A stretch of 11,794 bases of DNA, taken from assembly GCA_900550815.1 (NCBI GenBank), contig URTW01000045.1, positions 1 through 11,794 of the forward strand, given 5' to 3'. The number at the start of each line of letters is the position of its first letter. Position 1 is the stretch's first letter. The notes under the pieces are model-generated. The model was given only the letters and a program-made list of their open reading frames with translations. It made no database searches and had not been told where the DNA came from. Below are positions 1-4,717 of the stretch, in pieces. This DNA comes from an uncultured Collinsella sp. (lineage in GTDB: Bacteria; Actinomycetota; Coriobacteriia; Coriobacteriales; Coriobacteriaceae). Both the position numbers and the translations under genes were made by a program.

Positions 1-154
1 TCGTCGCGTCCACCAGGGCCAGGGCCTCCGCCGGCCCCAGTCTGGGGTTGTGGGGGCCGGAGGTGTCCTCGCCCATCTGCCGCCCGGTCATTCCCGGTAC
101 GTCGGCGTTCGCCGCCCTCCTCGCGGCTCCGAGCGCCGCCCTTATCGGCCTCAT
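1..154 (-). CDS. Start of an unidentified element gene, cut by the window edge
   Basis: An open minus-strand frame begins with ATG at 152-154 and runs off the left edge after 51 codons without a stop. It starts 10 bases after the stop codon of the excisionase-like gene, and an AGGG sits about 8 bases upstream as a weak ribosome binding site. The visible protein is rich in Ala, Arg and Gly, then carries a Pro/Ala/Leu segment (GPAEALALVDA) that could begin a helix. I do not recognise it. Position right after xis in the same direction suggests a further gene of the mobile element, possibly a replication or regulatory protein, but this rests on context only. An in-frame Met at residue 22 is an alternative start. 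Confidence 0.4.
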   Translation of the reverse strand, partial: MRPIRAALGAARRAANADVPGMTGRQMGEDTSGPHNPRLGPAEALALVDAT

Positions 155-164
155 GCGCCGCGCC

Positions 165-389
165 CTAGATGAGGCCCGCGTATGCGAGCAGGCTGTCACG
201 GTTGACGTTCCAGCGGGTGCCCGTATTCGAGGCTTTGAGCTGTCCGCTTTGGCAGGCGCGGGCGATAGTCACGCGCGAGCGACGGGCGATAGCTGCCGCC
301 TCCGGTGCCGTGAGCGGGTTGGGAATATCGGAATAGCGGCCCTCGTTCGCGGCTTTCCTGAGTTCGTCAAGATGTTCCTGAGTGCACAT
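165..389 (-). CDS. Excisionase-like MerR/HTH_17-type DNA-binding protein
   Basis: A 74-residue protein. After a polar N-terminal helix (about residues 4-17) it has a helix-turn-helix at about 26-48, with the excisionase-like pattern LTAPEAAAIARRSRVTIARA. A short wing follows with GTRW at 57-60 and a closing helix (DSLLAYAGL). Small proteins of this fold act as excisionases or recombination directionality factors that bend attachment-site DNA and bias the integrase toward excision. That role here is inferred from size, fold and the integrase about 0.8 kb away on the same strand. The start at 389 is preferred over an upstream in-frame ATG at 458 because GGAGG lies 8 bases before it, and because a perfect palindrome (433-447) sits where promoter or operator DNA would be. 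It could instead be a small transcriptional regulator of the element. Confidence 0.7.
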   Translation of the reverse strand: MCTQEHLDELRKAANEGRYSDIPNPLTAPEAAAIARRSRVTIARACQSGQLKASNTGTRWNVNRDSLLAYAGLI

Positions 390-432
390 GGGTATGTCCT
401 CCAATGGTTCGGTTGCTATCTTCTTGAGCGCT

Positions 433-447
433 CTATAACGGTTATAG
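433..447. promoter_or_regulatory. Palindrome upstream of the excisionase-like gene, possible operator
   Basis: CTATAAC-G-GTTATAG is a perfect 7-bp inverted repeat with one central base, 44 bases upstream of the chosen start at 389. The AT-rich arms resemble -10 sequences on the minus strand, so binding there would cover the likely promoter. Operator function, perhaps for the HTH regulator at 608-1075, is inference. Confidence 0.35.
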
Positions 448-470
448 CCATGCTGCAACGAAACATATAA

Positions 471-507
471 CAGGCGCTCTACCTGCGATTATTCAGTAGA
501 GCGCCTG
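471..507. terminator. Hairpin between the regulator gene and the excisionase-like gene
   Basis: CAGGCGCTCTAC (471-482) and its exact complement GTAGAGCGCCTG (496-507) form a 12-bp stem around a 13-base loop. On the plus strand it is followed by TTTCTC, and on the minus strand by AT-rich sequence without a run of U, so termination would be weak. It lies just where the integrase-regulator transcript should end. No gene is visible in 508-607. Confidence 0.4.
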
Positions 508-607
508 TTTCTCGACGTGCTGTTAAATTATCGGTCTATCCGTGCTGGCACTATGTCAATGCGATTCAGTGACTTCAGTAAACGTGTCGGGCGGATTGAA
601 AAGATAT

Positions 608-1075
608 TCATTTTTGCGTTGCCTCTAGCGCCGCTATTGCTCTAGCAAGTTCGTTTGCCTCCTCTGTTTCGCCATTGCAAAACATCAGTCCGCGCATAAC
701 CTCTAGCAGTATATCGACCTGTTGGTCAGTCAGATGATTCAACGCCTCGGATACAAAACGGCGTTTCGTTTTCGCAGCGTCTATGAGCGGGTGTGGAGCC
801 ATTTTCGGCGCAACGTAGCGCGCGATATCTGCGTCGGGGTCAGCGGCCCCTCGTCTGCACAGTATCTTCGAAACGGCCTCGAGCACGCGTTGGGTTCTGC
901 ACGGGTCGAGGTCATCGCGTCTTGTCCAGTTCGTCATTGTTGCCCGGGACACCTGCAATTCGGCGGCTAGCTCTTTCCGGGGAATGTCGAATCTTTCGAG
1001 TAGCTCCACGATACCGCGCCCGCCGTCGAGAAACGTTGAGAACGGGGGGGACTCCGTAGCGCCACGCCGCCTCAT
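608..1075 (-). CDS. HTH DNA-binding regulator of the mobile element
   Basis: As an uninterrupted frame this gives 155 residues with a helix-turn-helix at about 31-52 (IPRKELAAELQVSRATMTNW), the layout of Cro/CI-like and related small regulators. A second helical region lies at about 108-150. A DNA-binding regulator of the element, perhaps controlling integrase or excisionase, is the likely role. The first nine residues (MRRRGATES) look unnatural: the same bases in the neighbouring frame encode a more protein-like segment (NEAAWRYGV) coupled to int. The frames meet at a run of seven C on the coding strand (plus positions 1044-1050), and six C would join them into one protein of about 184 residues. 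A GAAAGG upstream of 1075 could still allow independent initiation. It therefore could be an intact short protein, a decayed gene or a phase-variable one. Confidence 0.6.
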   Translation of the reverse strand: MRRRGATESPPFSTFLDGGRGIVELLERFDIPRKELAAELQVSRATMTNWTRRDDLDPCRTQRVLEAVSKILCRRGAADPDADIARYVAPKMAPHPLIDAAKTKRRFVSEALNHLTDQQVDILLEVMRGLMFCNGETEEANELARAIAALEATQK

Positions 1076-1160
1076 TGAGCCTTTCGACGGCCTCGATGCT
1101 TAGGGAAATTGCCCTCGTTTTACCGTGCTTGTCCTGATGCTCGATATAGTCGGCTCCCAT
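912..1160 (-). pseudogene. Frame coupled to int, likely the 5' part of the HTH regulator gene
   Basis: ATG at 1158-1160 overlaps the integrase stop codon (TGATG), with GAGG five bases upstream inside int, a typical layout for coupled translation. A GTG one codon earlier is an alternative start. The first 37 residues (MGADYIEHQDKHGKTRAISL, then a helix ending NEAAWRYGV) read as ordinary protein. After the C7 tract at 1044-1050 the frame turns into an Arg-rich shadow of the regulator gene and stops at 912. Removing one C joins the N-terminal part in frame to the regulator (continuing PPFSTFLDGGRG). I therefore read this as the true start of that gene, separated by a frameshift that could be genuine, programmed or a sequencing error. 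Confidence 0.45.
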
Positions 1161-2362
1161 CACGCCTCACCGCCCGACAAAACGGCTTGCATGGTCTGGG
1201 CCGCGCGTTGCTTGCCCTCGGCTGTCGCGTCGGCGTAGATGTTGAGCGTCATGGCGGCGTTCGAGTGCCCCATAGATGCTGAGATGGCCATAATGTCAAC
1301 GTGGGCGGCTACGGCCATGGTCGCAAACGTGTGTCGCAGGTCGTGGAACGTCGGGCGGGTTCCCCTCGTCCCTTTCAGCTCAAGCGCCTCGGCAAGGTTG
1401 CGCCACCTCTGCCAAATCGTGTTGGGGCGCATGAAACCGCCGCGAATGTCCCCGAGCACGTAGAGCGCCCCGGTGAACGGCACGCCCGCAGCACGGCAGG
1501 CGGCCTCCATCTCCTCGCGCCGGGCCACGAGATCGGCGGCAAGCTCTGAGCCGAAATACACCGCGCGGGCGCTGCCGTCGTTCTTGGGGTCTTTGGCGTA
1601 GAACCTCGTCCCGTCGCGGCCTATGCTGTCCTCCACCTTGAGCACGCCGCTATCAGTATCGACGTTCGCCCACCGGAGGCCGCATATCTCGCCCTCCCTC
1701 ATGCCCGTGTATAGGGCGATTTTGACCCCGAGCATGGCGGGCGTCATGCCCGCTACCCTAAGCACCTCGCGCACGGTTCGCACGCCCTCGGCGGTAAGCG
1801 AGTTGGGGCGCGGGCGTCCGGCCTTGGGCGGCTTTACGCCTCGGGTCGGGTCTTTGCCCAACAAATCGGTATCGACGGCCTGATTGCACGCAGACCGTAG
1901 CAGCGTGAGCGCCTTTTTCATCGTGCCGGGGGCGTATGTCTCGCCCATCTTGGCGACCCATGCCCTCACCATGTCCGGGTTGAGATCGGAAAGCGCCACC
2001 TCCCCGAGCAGCGGGGAAATGATGTTGTCGAGCAGGCGACCGTACTCGTTGAACGTGGACGGGTCGATACTCGGGCGCTTGCCGTCGATATAGCGGCGAA
2101 CGTAGGCGGCCACGGTAAGCACCGTCTCCGGGTCGAACCCCAGAACCGCCAACGCCGCACCCTCGCGCTGCCTCTGGTTCCACTTAGCCTCCATGGCCGC
2201 GCGCCACTCCTCCAGCTCTTTCTGGGCCGCGCGTTTCCCGGTGGCCTTGAGGGCCTTGGTCGTTTTCCTCCTCGCGCCGTCCTCGTCGATGTATTTCAGC
2301 GCCGCGCGGTATTTCCCGCCCCTGCTTTCGAGGTTCGCGGCTATGTAGTGCGTGTACTCCAT
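1160..2362 (-). CDS. int: Tyrosine-family site-specific integrase
   Basis: A 400-residue tyrosine recombinase that integrates and excises the element by strand exchange through a covalent 3'-phosphotyrosine. The N-terminal 60 residues (YIAANLESRGGKYRAALKYI onward) match the arm-binding domain seen in phage and ICE integrases. A SAM-like core-binding domain follows at about 75-170, then the catalytic domain. Catalytic residues visible are Arg222 (TGMREGE), Lys at about 257-260, His340 and Arg343 (HDLRHT), His366 (GHSN) and Tyr376 (NIYA). The set is complete, so the enzyme is probably active. The frame stays open upstream to 2524, but ATG at 2362 has GGAG about 7 bases before it and begins with the expected domain. 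The gene starts about 150 bp from the tRNA-Gly fragment and reads away from it. Its stop overlaps the next start codon by one base. Confidence 0.93.
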   Translation of the reverse strand: MEYTHYIAANLESRGGKYRAALKYIDEDGARRKTTKALKATGKRAAQKELEEWRAAMEAKWNQRQREGAALAVLGFDPETVLTVAAYVRRYIDGKRPSIDPSTFNEYGRLLDNIISPLLGEVALSDLNPDMVRAWVAKMGETYAPGTMKKALTLLRSACNQAVDTDLLGKDPTRGVKPPKAGRPRPNSLTAEGVRTVREVLRVAGMTPAMLGVKIALYTGMREGEICGLRWANVDTDSGVLKVEDSIGRDGTRFYAKDPKNDGSARAVYFGSELAADLVARREEMEAACRAAGVPFTGALYVLGDIRGGFMRPNTIWQRWRNLAEALELKGTRGTRPTFHDLRHTFATMAVAAHVDIMAISASMGHSNAAMTLNIYADATAEGKQRAAQTMQAVLSGGEA

Positions 2363-2371
2363 GCGTGCTCC

Positions 2372-2427
2372 GTAGACCAAAACGTAGACCAAATGTAGAC
2401 CAAATAGCGTGTACCTCTTTGGTCTAC
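2372..2427. promoter_or_regulatory. Putative integrase arm-type binding sites
   Basis: GTAGACCAAA occurs at 2372-2381, 2384-2393 and 2395-2404, about one helical turn apart (12 and 11 bp steps). A perfect inverted copy (TTTGGTCTAC) lies at 2418-2427. The cluster sits between the integrase start and the tRNA core site. Short repeats beside the core are what the N-terminal domain of this integrase class binds. The first copy overlaps the sequence just upstream of the int ribosome binding site, so binding could also repress int. Function is inferred from arrangement. Confidence 0.6.
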
Positions 2428-2433
2428 GTTGCA

Positions 2434-2450
2434 CATTATGGCACATAATG
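2434..2450. repeat. Inverted repeat between arm-type sites and core site
   Basis: CATTATG-GCA-CATAATG is a perfect 7-bp inverted repeat with a 3-base spacer, lying 60 bases from the tRNA fragment. It may be an operator, part of the int promoter region or an accessory-protein site. It has no resemblance to the GTAGACCAAA repeats. Confidence 0.35.
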
Positions 2451-2509
2451 CGCGTTTTACCTGCAACGATAGCAACGCTTTTTATCTCTTTGAACACTTG
2501 CGTGTAAGA

Positions 2510-2554
2510 TTCCCAAGCTGACACTCGCGGGTTCGAGTCCCGTTGCCCGCTCCA
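2510..2554 (+). tRNA. 3' fragment of tRNA-Gly(CCC), element attachment site (attR)
   Basis: The sequence begins in the anticodon loop (TTCCCAA, anticodon CCC at 2512-2514). It continues through the 3' anticodon strand and a 5-base variable loop to a full T arm (GCGGG, TTCGAGT, CCCGT), the acceptor 3' strand TGCCCGC, discriminator T and CCA at 2552-2554. No matching D arm or acceptor 5' strand precedes it: the bases upstream are AT-rich and do not pair. This is the displaced 3' end left when an integrase uses a tRNA gene as its target. The intact tRNA-Gly is expected at the other end of the element, beyond the left edge. The copy is not a functional gene. Confidence 0.85.
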
Positions 2555-2564
2555 TTCGAATTTC

Positions 2565-2598
2565 AGGCACGGTAACGTTTCGTTACCGTGCCTTTTTC
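2565..2598 (+). terminator. Strong intrinsic terminator after the tRNA-Gly fragment
   Basis: AGGCACGGTAACG (2565-2577) and CGTTACCGTGCCT (2581-2593) form a perfect 13-bp stem with a TTT loop, followed by a run of T to 2597. It was probably the native terminator of tRNA-Gly before integration separated them. Confidence 0.85.
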
Positions 2599-2608
2599 AA
2601 TAAAGTGC

Positions 2609-2623
2609 CGGGACTCGAACCCG
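2609..2623 (-). repeat. Inverted copy of the tRNA T-arm
   Basis: CGGGACTCGAACCCG is the exact reverse complement of the 15-base T-arm segment at 2528-2542. On the minus strand it reads as a T stem and loop with no acceptor end or CCA following, so it is a tRNA-like remnant and not a gene. Confidence 0.6.
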
Positions 2624-2635
2624 ACAGGGTGCGAG

Positions 2636-2691
2636 CGCTAAATAAACGCGAAGCGTTTATAGCGAGCAGGCAAGGTCGCCGATAGGCGACC
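2636..2691. repeat. Two adjacent hairpins, the first with a GCGAAGC core
   Basis: ATAAACGC (2642-2649) and GCGTTTAT (2653-2660) pair around GAA, giving the core GCGAAGC. CGCT (2636-2639) and AGCG (2661-2664) extend the stem past a two-base bulge. A second hairpin follows: GGTCGCC (2674-2680), loop GATA, GGCGACC (2685-2691). Neither is followed by a T run, so they are not standard terminators. Confidence 0.6.
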
Positions 2692-2693
2692 GC

Positions 2694-2745
2694 AGCCGGT
2701 GCGTATTTGCGAAGCAAATACGCAGACGTCCCGTTGCCCGCTCCA
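2694..2745. repeat. 52-bp repeat, copy 1: GCGAAGC hairpin joined to a tRNA-Gly 3' end
   Basis: It begins AGCCGGT, then has a perfect 10-bp hairpin (GCGTATTTGC at 2701-2710, loop GAA, GCAAATACGC at 2714-2723). It ends with GTCCCGTTGCCCGCTCCA (2728-2745), identical to the last 18 bases of the tRNA-Gly fragment. It differs from copy 2 at only two positions (2704 and 2724). Confidence 0.8.
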
Positions 2746-2824
2746 CGGAGCAAGGAAGATTTCGTGAATGGTTGATTCAGCCCGCTTTGCTCCCACACTT
2801 CCCCGGATCTCGGCATGCCACTGA

Positions 2825-2876
2825 AGCCGGTGCGGATTTGCGAAGCAAATACGCGGACGTCCCGTTGCCCGCTCCA
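2825..2876. repeat. 52-bp repeat, copy 2: GCGAAGC hairpin joined to a tRNA-Gly 3' end
   Basis: Second copy of the unit, 131 bp after the first. The hairpin arms (GCGGATTTGC at 2832-2841 and GCAAATACGC at 2845-2854) have one mismatch, and the unit again ends in the 18-base tRNA-Gly 3' end with CCA (2859-2876). Between the two copies (2746-2824) I see only a 7-bp inverted repeat, GGAGCAA (2747-2753) and TTGCTCC (2787-2793), and no gene. Confidence 0.8.
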
Positions 2877-2928
2877 ATTCCAAAATGTTAGGTTAATGCC
2901 TGCTGCCCATACTTGCACCTGCGCACGG

Positions 2929-2934
2929 TACAAT
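2929..2934 (+). promoter_or_regulatory. Likely -10 element of the purB promoter
   Basis: TACAAT lies 45 bases before the purB start, in a stretch without other signals. No good -35 stands at the usual distance: TTGCAC at 2913 is only 10 bp away, so the assignment is tentative. The same hexamer serves the tRNA-Lys promoter in this window. Confidence 0.4.
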
Positions 2935-2978
2935 GGTTGGGTTACGACCAACGTGCCAATAACCAAAAAGGAGCCGCT

Positions 2979-4325
2979 ATGATCGATCGCTATACCCGCC
3001 CGGAGATGGGACACATTTTCTCCCTCGAGAACAAGTACGCCATTTGGCAGGAGATCGAGGTCTTGGCCTGCGAGGCCCAGGCGGAGCTCGGCAAGATCGG
3101 TATTTCCAAAGACGAGGCCCAGTGGATCCGCGACCATGCCAACTTTGAGAAGGCGAAGGTCGATGAGATCGAGGAAGTCACGCGCCACGACGTCATTGCC
3201 TTCCTGACCAACATGAAGGAATACATCGATGCCGATGTTCCCGAGGGCGACCCCAAGCCCAGCCGCTGGGTTCACTATGGCATGACCAGCTCCGATCTGG
3301 GCGACACGGCCCTGTGCTACCAGCTCACCCAGGCCTGCGACCTGATCATCGAGGACGTCAAGAAACTCGGCGAGATCTGCAAGCGTCGTGCCTTCGAGGA
3401 GCGCAACACGCTCTGCGCCGGCCGTACTCATGGCATCCACGCCGAGCCGATGACCTTCGGCATGAAGTTTGGCTCTTGGGCCTGGGAGCTCAAGCGCGAT
3501 CTGGATCGTCTTGAGGATGCCCGCAAGAACGTTGCCTTTGGTGCCATCTCGGGCGCTGTCGGCACGTACAGCTCCATCGAGCCGTTTGTCGAGGAATATG
3601 TCTGCGAGCACCTGGGCCTGGTTCACGACCCGCTGTCCACGCAGGTTATTAGCCGCGATCATCACGCCTACCTCGCCGGCGTTCTTGCCACCACCGCGGC
3701 CACCTGTGAGCGCATCGCTACCGAGGTTCGCAATCTGCAGAAGACCGATACACTCGAGGCCGAGGAACCGTTCCGTAAGGGTCAAAAGGGCAGCTCAGCC
3801 ATGCCGCACAAGCGCAATCCCATCACCATGGAGAAGGTCTGCGGCCTGTCGCGCGTCGTGAAGTCCAACGCCCAGGTCGCCTTCGATAACGTCGCCCTGT
3901 GGCACGAGCGTGACATTTCGCACTCCTCTGCCGAGCGCGTCGCCCAGGCCGATAGCTTCATTGCCCTCGACCACATGTTCCAGTGCCTCATCCGCGTTAT
4001 CGACGGCCTGCAGCTGTACCCTGCCCGCATGATGGCCAACCTCAATAAGACCCGCGGCCTCATCTTCTCCTCCAAGGTGCTGCTCGCCCTCGTCGACACG
4101 GGCATCACCCGCGAGGACGCGTACGCCATTGTGCAGGAGAACGCCATGGCAACCTGGCACGAGGTACAGGATTGTGTCTCCGGCCCTACCTTTAAGGAGC
4201 GTCTCGAGGCTGACCCGCGCTGCACCGTCAGCCAGGAAAAGCTCGACGAGATCTTTGATCCGTGGGACTTCCTCACCCGTATCGACACAGTCTTTGATCG
4301 TCTGGAGCAGCTGAGCTTCGAGTAG
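2979..4325 (+). CDS. purB: Adenylosuccinate lyase
   Basis: PurB cleaves SAICAR to AICAR and adenylosuccinate to AMP, releasing fumarate each time, so it acts in both IMP synthesis and AMP formation in the cytosol. The protein has 448 residues, normal for the family. It carries the fumarase/aspartase superfamily marks: TSSD at 103-106, GRTHGIHAEP at 148-157 with the probable general-acid His151, and the signature loop GSSAMPHKRNP at 271-281 with the catalytic serine. The ATG at 2979 is chosen because AAGGAG lies five bases before it; an in-frame TTG at 2913 would add an unlikely leader. It reads alone, bounded upstream by the repeat region and downstream by a hairpin at 4352-4389. Confidence 0.96.
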   Translation: MIDRYTRPEMGHIFSLENKYAIWQEIEVLACEAQAELGKIGISKDEAQWIRDHANFEKAKVDEIEEVTRHDVIAFLTNMKEYIDADVPEGDPKPSRWVHYGMTSSDLGDTALCYQLTQACDLIIEDVKKLGEICKRRAFEERNTLCAGRTHGIHAEPMTFGMKFGSWAWELKRDLDRLEDARKNVAFGAISGAVGTYSSIEPFVEEYVCEHLGLVHDPLSTQVISRDHHAYLAGVLATTAATCERIATEVRNLQKTDTLEAEEPFRKGQKGSSAMPHKRNPITMEKVCGLSRVVKSNAQVAFDNVALWHERDISHSSAERVAQADSFIALDHMFQCLIRVIDGLQLYPARMMANLNKTRGLIFSSKVLLALVDTGITREDAYAIVQENAMATWHEVQDCVSGPTFKERLEADPRCTVSQEKLDEIFDPWDFLTRIDTVFDRLEQLSFE

Positions 4326-4351
4326 GTTCGGGCATAACGTTAGCTTTTTAG

Positions 4352-4389
4352 GGCGCTTTGCTGGTAATGTGTGTTGCCGGCAAAGCGCC
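4352..4389 (+). terminator. Hairpin after purB
   Basis: GGCGCTTTGCTGG (4352-4364) pairs with CCGGCAAAGCGCC (4377-4389), with one T-G wobble and a 12-base loop. No T run follows on the plus strand, so it may end transcription weakly or protect the 3' end. Confidence 0.5.
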
Positions 4390-4453
4390 TCGTTGCATTT
4401 AGGGAAAGACGGGGATAATAGTCGTCTCGAATAACATTCTGAGAGGGGATCGC

Positions 4454-4717
4454 ATGATTTCGTTTGATTACAAGCCTCAGGGCGTGTGTGCTCGCAATAT
4501 TCACCTTGACCTTTCCGATGACGGCAACAAGGTGATGGGCGTTGAGTTTACCGGCGGCTGCGACGGCAATCTCAAGGCTATCTCCAAGCTGGTCGAGGGC
4601 GCTCCTGCCGATCGCGTAATCGAGGTTCTCGCCGGTAATACCTGCGGTATGAAAAAGACCTCCTGCGCCGACCAGCTTACACGCGCTATCGAGGCCGCTC
4701 GCGCCGAGATCGCCTAA
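4454..4717 (+). CDS. TSCPD domain protein with four conserved cysteines (TIGR03905-like)
   Basis: An 87-residue cytosolic protein made almost entirely of one TSCPD domain, the small Cys-bearing domain also found at the C-terminus of some B12-dependent ribonucleotide reductases. Four cysteines are visible at 12, 36, 64 and 71 (GVCARN, GGCDGN, NTCG, TSCAD), spaced as expected for a metal or redox site in the stand-alone four-Cys family. The biochemical function of that family is not established to my knowledge. The start follows a strong GAGAGGGG site six bases before ATG. A GATAAT hexamer at 4414-4419 with TTGCAT at 4393 (15-bp spacer) is a possible promoter. Its stop overlaps the start of the lipoprotein gene (TAATG), so the two are probably translated together. 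Confidence 0.8.
   Translation: MISFDYKPQGVCARNIHLDLSDDGNKVMGVEFTGGCDGNLKAISKLVEGAPADRVIEVLAGNTCGMKKTSCADQLTRAIEAARAEIA

Noticed and set aside
48..470. Plus-strand frame of 140 codons
   Set aside because: It covers the excisionase-like gene and the partial gene from the opposite strand, and its product is irregular and Ala/Cys/Arg-rich with no domain.
2642..2876. CRISPR array
   Set aside because: Only two true copies of the repeat, separated by 79 bp, each with a tRNA end; no regular spacers and no cas genes.
2913..2918. TTGCAC as the -35 box of purB
   Set aside because: It is only 10 bp from the TACAAT hexamer, too close for a normal sigma-70 type promoter.
2583..3785. Long minus-strand frame of 400 codons
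   Set aside because: It runs antisense through the repeat region and the strongly supported purB gene; the frame is open because of GC-rich codon bias and the product matches no recognisable fold.
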